DNA from: Pycnopodia helianthoides
Lineage: Eukaryota; Echinodermata; Asteroidea; Forcipulatida; Asteriidae
Reading direction: 5' to 3'
Length of the DNA stretch: 64,000 nucleotides
Assembly (NCBI GenBank): GCA_032158295.1
Contig: CM063253.1
Span: forward strand, 2,201,001 to 2,265,000
The translations under genes and the position numbers were made by a program. Position 1 is the first letter of the stretch. Each line of letters starts with the position of its first letter. Shown piece after piece: positions 53,656 through 64,000 of the stretch. The notes under the pieces are model-generated. The model was given only the letters and a program-made list of their open reading frames with translations, searched no databases and was not told the DNA's origin.

Positions 53656-55309
53656 ACACGCATTAGGTGCAGATAAGCCTGGAATCTTGCCATGGTTTGA
53701 CCAAACTTATCGTAATAACTACTTGAAGAGAAGCAATTTACCAGATGGGCATTCATCATCCTCAGTTGATTACATTTCATTTACCACTGAAACTGTCGGA
53801 CGATAATTAGGAATAAAATCAGGTTTTTGTGACCCCCCCCCCTCACCAATTACACAAACTACATCAATATTCCAGCTTAAATGATGGTTTACTATAAACA
53901 CTTTCGCATCTATATTCTCATTTCTTGATGGGGATCTGCGAGGCCGAAGTGTGCACTTTCACCAAACTATGCAGGTGGGATAACCAAATACAATTTTAAG
54001 TGCGTGGAAGATGTGCCCAAAATGGTTTCTAATGTCATTAGGTTTACATCAATTTGTTATTGCTCGGTCTATTAATTGCAACGTTAGAATAGTGCAGCCA
54101 AACCCCCTGCGTGTGTAGATATTTAGGCATGGCGGTCATAGTGTTTATCAACAGGCTGATACTCTTGCTGATTGGTCCGGTGAGGGTGGGGACAAAGTAC
54201 GTTGACCTCTTAGACGCTGGCCTTTTTCCTCAGGGCAAGAGGTCACTCCTGTCACAAAGGTCAACTCCAAGAAACGACAATATTGTAGAATCAGCGACAG
54301 AGATTTCAGAAATCTCAACCCCCTCAAATCTTAAATTATCATTTAACAGTACATGCTCATTGCTGCGACGAAAGAACGAAGACAATTATCGAAGGCAAAG
54401 GTCAGAAAGCATTTGGAAAAAGGTCACCATTTGACAAGATAAGATTAACCTTCTCTCCCGTTACTCCCCTCCTTTATGGAAGAAACGTCAAAGAGTACAC
54501 ATGTTGTGATCTTTCAGAAGGCCCTTGTTATGCTACTCCGATGCAAATACCTGTGATGGAACACGCGGCCATCGGGGAAAAGGCAGTGGACATAGGTACA
54601 TAGGTAATCACGACACGATAACAAGACACCTCATGAATATGTATGACAGCCACACACACACACACACACAAATAAAAAAAGTCCACAAGTCGTGCTCTGG
54701 ATTTGCAATTTTCACAAGCCCTACCTTTTCCGTACGGACATGATGACCAATTCATCCCTTTGGCTCGATAAGGACTCTTTGTCCTGATACTACTAAGAAA
54801 AAAAAAGATTCACGATACAATTCGGTTTAAAAAACCCTGGCACACCTTCAATTACAAATTGAATTTTTGAATCTAAAGCTTATTACTTGGTATGAGGTCG
54901 GTCATTGTGCCAACGATTGATATCTACGAGTGCTTTTTCGTCTGGCAGAAATGTGTTTGATCCGATCTCATTCTGTCCCCTTGCAAGTCAACAGAAGTAT
55001 TAATAAAATAAGACGGATTAAAACTGTTACTAAGATACGCATCTTCTATATTTTAAAGTGAGCCTGCATCTTGGAGAACTTTACATTGACGTTCAGCGGG
55101 GTTGAAGAATAACATTTGTATTTTGCCCATACACCAATGTGTCAAGCATTGTATACTCAGTAACCCCCCCCCCCCCCAAAAAAAAAAACCTGTGAAGAAA
55201 GAGAACTTTGAACAAAATAATTTCATATTTTGTGATGGCCCTGACAGTTTAAAGAAATCTACTCTAAAACTAGAAATAAATGTGTATATTGATTCAGATG
55301 TAATTTTGG
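53656..55309. other. Unassigned sequence
   Basis: Contains C runs (53832-53841, 55164-55177), a (CA)n at 54653-54671 and non-repetitive sequence at 54110-54450 with a 107-codon plus-strand frame that has no recognisable features. No gene or mobile element is supported. Confidence 0.4.
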
Positions 55310-55535
55310 GTTGAACAAAGAAAAACTGACTAGAGGGAGGGGGGGCTTGAACCTGTGACCTCCAGATAAATGTGCCGGCGCTCTACCAACTGACCTATCT
55401 AGCCCTATGTTGATCAGGTGGTCTCCCTAATTTGTCAATATCTTTGTTGGGGGTGCCAGTCATCAGAAGCCATTCAACCTGTAACTGCCGTATAGCCAGG
55501 GATCACACCCAAGCTTACAATACAACCCGGGAAGC
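55310..55535 (-). mobile_element. Asn-like tRNA-derived SINE, minus-strand copy
   Basis: Contains, inverted, the tRNA-like part (GGCTTGAACCTGTGACCTCC, CGCTCTACCAACTGACCTAT, CTAGCCC) and the conserved upstream region (GGGGGTGCCAGTCATCAGAA, GCCGTATAGCCAGGGATCAC). It shows that the repeat unit extends well upstream of the tRNA-like part. Confidence 0.8.
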
Positions 55536-55585
55536 TGTAGCCGAGGAATCACCTTAACTTAAGGGAATGAATAATTTTTTTTCCT

Positions 55586-55682
55586 TCAAATATCAAGTAG
55601 TAAACCACAAGGAAAACTGACTGGGTAAATTAATTTTAAAAAAAATTGGGGCTGAACAAAGAAAAATCAACTAGAGCGGGAC
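55586..55682 (-). mobile_element. Asn-like SINE, tail fragment
   Basis: ATATCAAGTAGTAAACCACA, ACTGACTGGGTAAATTAATT and GAACAAAGAAAAATCAACTA, then GAGCGGGA, match the tail and the very end of the tRNA-like part in inverse orientation. The copy stops at the tRNA boundary, beside another copy of the same family. Confidence 0.7.
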
Positions 55683-55882
55683 AGCCATTAAATGGCTGCT
55701 GGAAATAGCAAGAGGTGAAATCAAATCTTCATCATCGATGCAAAAAATCAACATCTATTAGATGAAATCTTAGTCCATTTTTCTTTTATCAACACCCAAA
55801 TTATTTGAAGTTTATCCTGTCAGTTCCCATTATGGTTTATTACTTTATGTCATTTCACGAGGTCTGAGAGGACCTATTGCCA

Positions 55883-56267
55883 TTAAAGAAACATTACAGA
55901 ATTGGTTTTTGCTAACAAAACAGTTGATGGCAGTGTAAGCACTTTATGTAATCCACCATATACATAAACTGACAAACCTGTAGAAGTTTGAGATCGATCG
56001 GCCATCTGGTTCACGAGAAAATAGTGAAAAACCAATTACACATTTGCATGAAATCATATAGATTCAACAAATGAATAAAACGCTCACTGAGCGATAAACT
56101 CCAATCGGAAAATTAGTTTATTCATTTCTCATCAAATATGGCATTTCAGACAGATATATTTCAAGGGATGTTTTCTACATTCATCATCATTAGACCGTGT
56201 TAGTTCTGTGATCAAAAAGTATATTTTACAATTTTTTTTTCTTACCAATTCTGTAATGTTCCTTTAA
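55883..56267 (-). mobile_element. TTAA element, family A, copy 6
   Basis: Ends TTAAAGAAACATTACAGAAT and ATTCTGTAATGTTCCTTTAA. The centre is CGCTCACTGAGCG. Core inverted: TGACAAACCTGTAGAAGTTT. Confidence 0.92.
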
Positions 56268-56504
56268 ATGAGAACATCTGTTTGACTTCACAGATTGTAC
56301 CATTAACAGCGCCATGGTACCCCCAACCCCCAATCATGTACAGAGCATTGAAGAAACAAGGCTGAAACTTCCATTACAAGTTATCAGACCATGACAGGGA
56401 AATGAGTTATCGGAGCTGACAATAAACTCTGTCGATCTGTAAAGGGACTTGCTGTGTTAAATCTTATATACTGTAAATCACTGCATCTTTGCTTTGCGTT
56501 ACAA

Positions 56505-56760
56505 TAATATTAATAATACAAGACAATTATATAGCGCATAATGCAGGAGCCGGCTATGGTAAAACACGATGCACAAAACAATACAAAAATATGAAATTTG
56601 TTACAAAAATGTAGATTCAGGGTTCAAACAAGTGAGTCTTTTAAAAGTCCCTTGAAAATCAGAACAGGGTCAGCTTGGCGAACATGAACTGGTAAGTCAT
56701 TCCATAATGAAGGTGCAATGAAGCTCATAGAACAGTACAAGCAATGTTTCTCATGATGCA
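56505..56760. repeat. Dispersed-type repeat with TATAGCGC start
   Basis: AATAATATTAATAATACAAG and TTATATAGCGCATAATGC, then TCCATAATGAAGGTGCAATG, resemble the class of repeats that begin with an ATT-rich tract and TATATAGCGC (compare 23869). There is no second full copy in the window, so the boundaries are approximate. Confidence 0.4.
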
Positions 56761-57449
56761 AACAATTGTGCCAAACTATCTATCAGAACTGTCCAGCCTA
56801 TTTTCTTATTCAAAATTTTTATTTTTTTTAAAGTTCAAACTATTGAACAGAATCTATTGCCCACATTCCAGTTGGAAGATGCAGACTCGAGTCGGCAGGC
56901 ATGCAACTGTAACTTCACCAAAAAAAGAGGAAATTACAAAATTTCAAGGATTTTGTACAGTGTTTTTCAATTTTGAATGGTAAAACTGAGAATAAAAAAA
57001 GAGGAAATCAGCTGATCCGAGGAAAAGTTGCATGCCTGAGTAGGGTAACACAATTAAGCTGACCCCCAAGAAACCAATTTTTTTTCAGGAGCATGGCTTC
57101 TCTCCCGACTTCATAATGTTTCACAAAACCCCATCAAGAACAGCCCCTTTAAATCCTGTCTCATTTTTCAACCCTATTAGTGTTTGTACAAGTGTGAAGA
57201 CAATAAATAATGAATGACAAACAGCCATTTTACATGAATGATTACCGTACTCCAGCATGAATGCTCATAACTGATGCATATGATTACATTCATGTGATTT
57301 GTAGTCGCAGGAAGAAAAGCCGTCCAGAAGAAATTCTCAGAAATGGATTAGAGAACTACTTTATATAGGTTTGAATCCGACTGTTTGTTTATTCAAATAT
57401 TGTTTTTATCATTGAGTTTTTGCCTGATCAAATTCCTAAAACCTTATCC

Positions 57450-57741
57450 TTAAAGACACTGGACACCTTTGGTAATTGTCAAAGACCACTCTTCTCACTT
57501 GGTGTATCTCAACATATGCACAAAATAACAAACCTGTGAAAATTTGAACTCAATTGGTCGTCGAAGTTGGGAGATAATAATTGAAGAAAAAACACCCTTG
57601 TCACATGAAGTTGTGTGCTTTCAGATGCTTGATTTCTCACAATGTTTTATACTATCAACAGCTCTCCATTGCTCGTTACCAAGTAAGGTTTTATGCTAAC
57701 AATTATTTTGAGTAATTACCAATAGTGTCCAGTGCCTTTAA
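57450..57741 (-). mobile_element. TTAA element, family B, copy 3 (centre deleted)
   Basis: Ends TTAAAGACACTGGACACCTT and ATAGTGTCCAGTGCCTTTAA. The sequence passes from CAGATGCTTGATTTC directly to TCACAATGTTTTATAC, so the 34-base palindrome and the sequence up to GCCGTTTC are missing relative to copy 2. The deletion is about 100 bp. Confidence 0.9.
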
Positions 57742-57783
57742 GCCATATCTGCCTAACTATCGTAGAACACACAAACGCGGTTA

Positions 57784-58216
57784 CAGGGCTCTAATTTGAC
57801 ACTGGACCGCAGGCCCGAGGCCAGTGATTTTAGCATTGGGCCAGTAAACTCAGAACCGGACAAGTCCAGCAGTCTTGTGTTTTCAATTCAATAACAGTAC
57901 ATTTACCTCACTCTATGATATCTTGAGCAGAAACAGATTATGTTCAAATGTTGACTTTGAGTCCGATAAAAAAAAACCTTTAAATTCTATTGAGTAATGA
58001 TTCAAATAGACTTAATACCCTTAAAGACAAATGAGGTAAATCTTCTTTAACATTTTAGTGCTTGTTCAAGTAAAAACATTTAATTGCATGTTTAACTGTA
58101 CAAGGAAGTCTTTTCTCAGTTTGAATCTGGTCTTGTAAAATTATTTCTGGTCCAGTGAACATTTTGAGATACAAGTCCTGTGGTCTTGTGGATTTTTCCC
58201 CCAAATTCGAGCTCTG
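57784..58216 (+). mobile_element. hAT-like non-autonomous element, copy 1
   Basis: Starts CAGGGCTCTAATTTG and ends CAAATTCGAGCTCTG, imperfect inverted repeats. Exactly flanked by GGTTA (57779-57783 and 58217-58221), a 5-bp duplication. The interior has GGCCCGAGGCCAGTGATTTT and CTTGTGTTTTCAATTCAATA, shared with 63607-64000. Assignment to the hAT group rests on the CAGGG ends and is tentative. Confidence 0.8.
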
Positions 58217-58958
58217 GGTTAGCGCCTACCTACGATGAGCAAGACCTGTAGATGAACAAGTTGTTAGTGTCTTTTTTATCTTCTCATTGCTAGTGATATG
58301 AGATGGGAAGCATGGCAAAATAAACATCACATTAAAGAGCAGGACATACTCTTTCCAACTGTAAACAAATTGTTGGGATATGTTTATTTGCAAGGCAGTA
58401 AATAATCAATGTTTATTGTAATGCAGCAGTGAGTGCTACATGTACGTGGGCTTAGGCAGGAACAGTGTTTAGTTAATGTGACCAGTCAGGCTCATGGGTT
58501 TTCAAAAAAAAACTTCCAAAGATTGGCCATCATGCTTGCCGAAGATTACAACCAAAAGTTGCATAATAAAATTATATTCAAATGGTGTAATGGCAGAAAA
58601 TGGGAAAAAACAAAAACTGTAACAGCAGGTTTAAAAAGGGGTACCTCTTGGTCAAGAAAACTTCAGATTGCAACTAAAGCGTTACAGAGGATTTACAGAC
58701 TCTCTACATCACCGGGGAGGTTTGGGTTTTTCAATTTTCCTTGACGATCAGTAGCAGAGACGTTAAAACCAAAAAGAACACACTCCACGGCAGCGCAGTT
58801 AACTACAAGAAGTCCCCCCCCCCCATCCACTAAGCGAAAGTAGTAGTCCAGGCTGATTTCCTACCTTCCACCCAGGTAGTAGTTATAATTAGCAGGACAG
58901 TTCTTTCCTGAGAAGTCTCCCGAATTCCGAAAATCTACTCCGCGGTAGTAAAACAAAT

Positions 58959-59030
58959 AGCAAGACAAGTTCTCTAAAGAACAACAATCTACACAGCAAA
59001 GCAGATATACACATGGTGTTACCGCAAACC
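58959..59030 (-). repeat. Dispersed repeat with GTTCTTTAGAGAAC palindrome, inverted copy
   Basis: GCAAGACAAGTTCTCTAAAG, CTACACAGCAAAGC and ACATGGTGTTACCGCAAACC are the inverse of 10210-10288. Similarity may extend left to about 58870, but no partner is in the window to test this. Confidence 0.65.
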
Positions 59031-59425
59031 TCAAAAAACATCAGTTCTCGTTTAAAGAAGCTCAAAGGCAAAGGAAGATCTTGGGGGGAGGAAAAAGCTA
59101 ATTCAAGGAAAATCCTGACAAAACACAGTCCTGATTTTCACATATTTTTAAAGTTCCCCTCGCCCCCTCCTCAAGAAATTCTCTTGACTCTTGGCAAGCT
59201 TATTCCCGGCAAGGGCTCCCTCATCAGGATAAAATAAAGGAAGTACACAAAGCAAGTGAGACCAAAATATCCCCCAGTAGTAAACTTTAGACTGTTCCAT
59301 TTCACACGGAGGGGGGGAGAGTAAATGAAACGGTCTGTTATATGTTATGCGAAGAATTATGTATTCAAATCATTTCAAAAGCTGTTAAAAAACCACTCAG
59401 TTGATTTATTGGGTACTATTGCTGG

Positions 59426-59470
59426 AAGCGCTTTGAGACATGGTGTATAAAGTGCTATATAAAAACCGAA

Positions 59471-59501
<31 letters not shown>

Positions 59502-59505
59502 TATG
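59426..59505 (+). repeat. SINE-type tail with ATT microsatellite
   Basis: AAGCGCTTTGAGACATGGTG then AAAGTGCTATATAAAAACC leads into (ATT)n. The same GCGCTTTGAGA tail follows the Asn-like SINE at 33667. The head of this element is not identifiable. Confidence 0.6.
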
Positions 59506-59879
59506 CACACAATGTTGGTTGCTTTTTCTCAGAACACCAATCCAGGGACTCAACCCTTAACACTAGCCCGGCATACATTGTCTAGTATAAACTCCTATGG
59601 GCTAGTAAACACCACTTCCCAACTTGCCCTGTGGGACACTCACAACTGTGCAACCTAATTGTTTATAAATGCCCATATTTCTTCCCTTTTCAGACAGTGA
59701 ACAATCAAAACAAATTTGATGTGTCGATCGCTACCATTACTACATCAGAAAGATACATGTGTGTGACAATGCATCTTTAAAATCTGAGCTACTAAAACTT
59801 CCTGGGGGCCAGTCAAACGCACACAGTTTACTAGCCCGGTGGGCTTACTTTACAAAGAGCTTAAGATTACCAGCCATAG

Positions 59880-59987
59880 CACCGTGTCACATGTTCAATC
59901 TGTGACCGGTAGCCTGCTTATTTTTACGCTCAGCAGAAATTTGGTAAGCATCATTCTCTGCTTAAGCAGCTCTATGAAAATGAGCCC
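59880..59987. repeat. Family H MITE, fragment
   Basis: GTAGCCTGCTTATTTTTACG, then GGTAAGCATCATTCTCTGCT and AGCTCTATGAAAATGAGCCC, match the right half of family H (34973-35170). No left end is present. Confidence 0.5.
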
Positions 59988-60530
59988 TGGTTAATCATGT
60001 AGGAAGAAATTTATGTAGGAATAAATTAATCACACATACTGTCCCCTTGATGTTCTTATTAAATCAATGATTAATGAGCTGACAGCCTACATAAAATGTC
60101 TTCAGATTTTTCGTTGGAAATTGATGATTATTGATGATTGAAAAATTAAGTCAACAGATTTTTTTTTTTATTGATTTTTTAATATTTATTTCCAGGTAGC
60201 ACACAAACAGTACATACAGAGAAACAGCACTATAAATAAGACTACAGAGAACAAGCCAGTGGATTTATAACCAAAAAAGCGAAAATAATCACTATCTAAA
60301 GACGATCCAGACAATAACAACCTACAAAGGAACATAAAAAGTACGAGAGAAAATACGTCCTACAAAAGTTTAAAATTACACAGAAAATATCAACAGATAT
60401 CTCTCTGACATCGTAACAAATTTCACATCATGTCCTCATCATCTTCGTCATGTTCCCTGTATGCCACCACAGCAATAATAAATACCGAGTCACAGTTTAC
60501 AATACAGTGACCAGACTATTTTTATCTTCC

Positions 60531-60658
60531 CCCGTCCCAATTGACGGCTACGGCTACGGCTGGATCGCCGCGTCATCATGCGTTAAAGTATAGGGCATCC
60601 TTAGCAACACCCTTAGCAACAGTCGTAGCCGTAGGTGTAGCCGCCAATCGGGATACGG
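60531..60658. mobile_element. Foldback MITE with GGCTACGGCTACGG arms
   Basis: Left CCGTCCCAATTGACGGCTAC then GGCTACGGCT pairs with right AGTCGTAGCCGTAGGTGTAG then CCGCCAATCGGGATACGG. The middle contains CCTTAGCAACA twice. About 128 bp. Confidence 0.7.
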
Positions 60659-62889
60659 CCTTCGTTTTGTTACATTGATATGAGTGACAAATAAGATGGT
60701 TTCTAAAAAAAAAAAAAAAAATTTAAAAGCCTGTCAAAATAACCAAGCAAAGGTGGAATGTGTTGAAGAATAAACGATCAACTCCCCCACCTTTTTTTTC
60801 CTCTTTCTTTACAGTAATAAGGCATGTAGGACCATCTCATTGAGATCAGATAATTGATTTGGATGGATATAGTCTTACTGCAAACAAAGATGCTGTATAC
60901 AGTTTCTCTTAATGCAATGGAATTTCATATGGACTCAGTGAACAGAAAGGATCATTTGATCAGCTCAATCACACCTCCCCGGGACGGCCAAGATTTGATA
61001 CTACTCAAAAAATATCTCAGGTCTTAAAAGAATATTTTCAAAACGAAATAAAAGGAAAAGGAAGACAGAAGAAAAGAGAGAAGAAAAAAAAAAAAAACCT
61101 GTCTGTGCCTTGCAGGGCTCCATTATTTGATTATGGATGAGCGTATTGAGTTGCGAGGCCTCCATCACTACTTGTGTCTTAATGAAGAACCCCTGGGCTC
61201 CCGGCACACCATGTTAATAAGCCAATCACATTTGTCATTGGGAGATAACACAAACCCAAGCTGTTGACCGGGACCCGAGTGTAGGGCTCTGCTTGCATAA
61301 CCGATCTTTGGAGAAAAGCTAGTCCCCGCTTTTTTTTCTCTCTCTCTTCCCCCCATGGCCCCCCCAGCCAATTTTTGGTCGTCCTCACTAAAATTGTGAT
61401 TAATTTACAAGCGCTCCGCCATAACAGGATGCGAGAACAAATTGGGGTGCTATAACATGATAAGACCGTGTCTGGAGACCAGACTATTCGGGTAGCGATG
61501 ACTGCGAAGTAGCCTTATATTTATGATAGCGAGGAGGCCAATCATATACTTCCTCCCCCCCCCTCTTTTCTCTCCCTGCCCCAGCATGCCTTACTTCTGG
61601 GGGAGCATTAATCAAGGACACCCGCTTTGGGTTCAGACATAAAGAAGTGGAAGGTAGTCCGATGACGGAGCCTTAGCAAGCAACTTGATGGAGTTCAATG
61701 ACAGACATGTCGTTGGGAAACCCTAGCCAAGTGACTGATGGGATGACACGCGCAAGAAAAACAACGTGTCACAAGATCTTATACATGGAGTGCCGTAATA
61801 GAGAAGGGCTAATGTCTATGATTTGTCACATTAATGCATGTAACTTTGGACACTGTCTTATATCAACGGGAAAATCCAGAGTGATATTTTCTTGGCTTGT
61901 ATTAAAAAAAAAAAAAAACGCGGACTTGATATAATAACCGTGATAGTCAATTCTGCATTCCGATGCCAGGTCAAATAACTGTCTATTTCACAGAGTGAGA
62001 CAGCCAACACAGAGCGCAAAAAAAAAAAAACTTTTCTAGAGTAGACGAACACGATCGTCTTCCCCCAGCACGGCCGTAATGCAGATTGACATGTTAAACA
62101 TGTTCTCCTGCCTCAAAACAAATACGAGCCCTTTCAGAAAACGTCCCAGGTAGTATCAAGATACGAGAATGAATTTCCATCTCAAATATTATTTTAATTT
62201 CACAATTTTTCCCCTCTCAGTGTTGAATTTCGTTTTAACTCATTTTAACTAGCTTGCACCTGCCTTTCTGCCTATGCAAGTTGAGGCCATAATAGCATAA
62301 TAGGCTCTCACTCGGAAGTATATGTAAACTCTGTTATGATATATAATTGAATATGATCGCACTTCAAAAACCTTATACAATTTGGAGTGTTTGCAAAAGC
62401 AATATGCACAGTTTAAAAATAACCATTAATTTACTTTTCCCATATCACAATTCAAACGATGGGTCCCAAAGGGAGGGGGGGGGGGGCTGGGAAGCAAGAG
62501 AATCTATACAATGGAGCCTATAGTTTGACAAGGCAAGACGTCAGACGATAACATGTCCAAAGAAAAAGTTTACTGTTAATGGGGTACAAGGAAATTGTTC
62601 TTTAATCACTGTTGAATGCCTGATTTCACCAGACAATAAACAATAAAATGATTGAAGACAAAATGTCACAAAGAAAATAAAAAAACAGTATTGGACTATT
62701 TGAGAAAAGGCTTATTAGTCTTGCCTTGCATCATGTGCCATGAGAAAATATCGTGTTCATGTGAGACAAAAAATGATTCATTTATTTATTAATTTTTTTA
62801 TTTGTTAAATAAGCGTTTATTTTAAATTGTATTATTATGTTGTGTTTATCTTTAAATTTTATTTCGTTTTTTAAAAATTCATTTTGCGT
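60659..62889. other. Unassigned, non-repetitive sequence
   Basis: 61100-61830 is moderately GC-rich, has no repeat partner in the window and has several homeodomain-like words (GATTAATTTACAAG, GCATTAATCAAGG, TTAATAAGCCAATCAC). It might be conserved non-coding sequence, which cannot be judged without comparison. 62760-62890 is T-rich low complexity. Confidence 0.3.
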
Positions 62890-62898
62890 TATTTTTAA

Positions 62899-63108
62899 AT
62901 ATCAAGTAATAAACCACAAGGGAAACTGACTGGGTAAATGTTAACTAATTTGGGGTTAAAACAAAGAAAATGGTTTCTTACTGGCACCCCCGAACAAAGA
63001 TATGGACAACAAAAAACAGGGAGACTGCCAACATAGGGCTAAATAGTTTGTAGAGTGCCAGCACGTTAATCACTCTAGTAGTTCATTGTTCAATCCCAAA
63101 ATACTTTA
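62899..63108. mobile_element. Asn-like SINE, inverted composite
   Basis: 62899-62939 is the SINE tail in minus orientation (ATCAAGTAATAAACCACAAG, ACTGACTGGGTAAAT). From about 62970 the same family resumes in plus orientation (CTTACTGGCACCCCCGAACA, GGGAGACTGCCAACATAGGG) into a damaged tRNA-like part (CTAAATAGTTTGTAGAGTGC, CAGCACGTTAATCA) that lacks the B box. Confidence 0.7.
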
Positions 63109-63606
63109 TATTTGACTAGTGTTTATTATTATTACTATTTTTTTTTGAGGGGGGGAAGGAGGTTGGGGGAGTTGAGGGAATTTTCCTTGTTGAGAGGCCT
63201 AGCTGATGACAACACAAAGTCCCATAAAATATGTACAAGGCGACATGATGGCTGTATCATCTCTACTATAACACATGGTCTGTTCAATCATTCATTGTAT
63301 CAATTAAAGTGTGCTCATTATGGCCCAGTTTGAAAAGCCCCCCCCCCCTCGCCTTAACACTCCTATCCCCCTGATTTCATGGAGCTACTAAATTTCTTCA
63401 AGCAAGGAAATGTCTTTTGTATCTTTCTTTTTTTGTGTTTTTTTGTTGTTGCCATTTTTCTTTAAGGACCCCAAAGGAAATAAGTATAAGTTATCGGCAA
63501 TTGGACTATCTTTTTGGATAATTTTGTGCAGTTTTTCTTTCTTGTTTTCTATTTTCGTTTTTTTGCATTTCAATCGCTGTCCTCCTGTTATTGTGCATGT
63601 AACTTG

Positions 63607-64000
63607 CAGGGCTCAAATTTGACACTGGACCACAGGCCCGAGGCCAGTGATTTTAGCTTTGGGCCAGTAAACTCATGACCGAACAAGTCCGGCGGTCTTG
63701 TGTTTTCAATTCAATAACAATTCATGTACCTCACTCTATAATATCTTGAACAGAAACAAATTATGTTCAAATGTTGACTTTGTAATGATCTGAAATATAC
63801 TTAATACCCTAAATAAAGACAAATGGGGTAAATCTTCTCTTGTATGTCTTAGTGCTTGTTGAATTACATGCAAGTTAAACTGTGCAAGGAAGTCTTTTCT
63901 CAGTTTGAATCTGGTCTTGTAAAATTATTTCTGGTCCAGTAAACATTTTGAGATACAAGTCCTGCGGTCTTGTGGATTTTCCCCCCAAATTCGAGCCCTG
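63607..64000 (+). mobile_element. hAT-like non-autonomous element, copy 2
   Basis: Starts CAGGGCTCAAATTTGACACT and ends CAAATTCGAGCCCTG at the last base of the window. Collinear with copy 1 (57784-58216), with two internal deletions near 63786 and 63858. Whether its right flank repeats the left flank (AACTTG) cannot be seen. Confidence 0.8.

Noticed and set aside
53330..53780. Open frames on both strands
   Set aside because: They coincide with the GC-rich tRNA-derived SINE at 53378-53655.

Overview
This window is animal nuclear DNA, not bacterial, viral or organellar. It is AT-rich, has no operon-like gene packing, and is full of short non-autonomous transposons (MITEs), tRNA-derived SINEs, minisatellites and homopolymer or dinucleotide tracts. 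The repeat families, especially the TTAA-flanked elements and the SINEs with tRNA-like heads, look to me like those of an echinoderm, most likely a sea star. That assignment rests on recall of similar repeats and is an inference. No open reading frame could be assigned to a known protein family. The window is best read as intergenic or large-intron sequence, with at most a few small exons on the minus strand.

Layout. 0-1 kb: a GA-rich minisatellite ending at a solo transposon end. 1-9.5 kb: a 72-bp tandem array holding a PIF/Harbinger-like MITE, two copies of a MITE with CAGAGCTG ends, a foldback element and two TTAA elements abutting at one target site; a possible minus-strand terminal exon lies at 5.0-5.2 kb. 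9.7-12.4 kb: a 103-bp tandem array, a possible 59-bp minus-strand exon, a 34-bp minisatellite and a 159-bp duplication. 13.6-16.1 kb: an Ala-like SINE, a long foldback element, a hAT MITE with a perfect 8-bp target duplication, and a Leu-like SINE interrupted by a foldback MITE. 17.5-27.5 kb: dense TTAA elements, a piggyBac-like MITE, and a SINE split by a TTAA element that reveals the empty site. 27.6-28.4 kb: a satellite of about 180 bp. 29-35.2 kb: more TTAA elements, an Asn-like SINE and a complete Leu-like SINE. 36.6-39.3 kb: a 25-bp minisatellite, TTAA elements and a minisatellite grown from a TTAA-element end. 40-49 kb: sparser, with a 210-bp duplication. 49.4-58.2 kb: MITEs, SINEs and a 185-bp duplication with a MITE in one copy. 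59-64 kb: SINE tails and fragments, then a second copy of a hAT-like element ending at the last base.

The main unifying observation is that at least seven repeat families (called A to G here) share TTAAAGG...CCTTTAA ends and a related internal core around ACAGGTTTGT, yet each has a different self-complementary centre. They look like one superfamily of TTAA-targeting foldback MITEs whose centres have been exchanged or have diverged, together with chimeric, centre-deleted and tandemly expanded derivatives. Orientation of these elements is given by the core: '+' when ACAGGTTTGT reads on the + strand.
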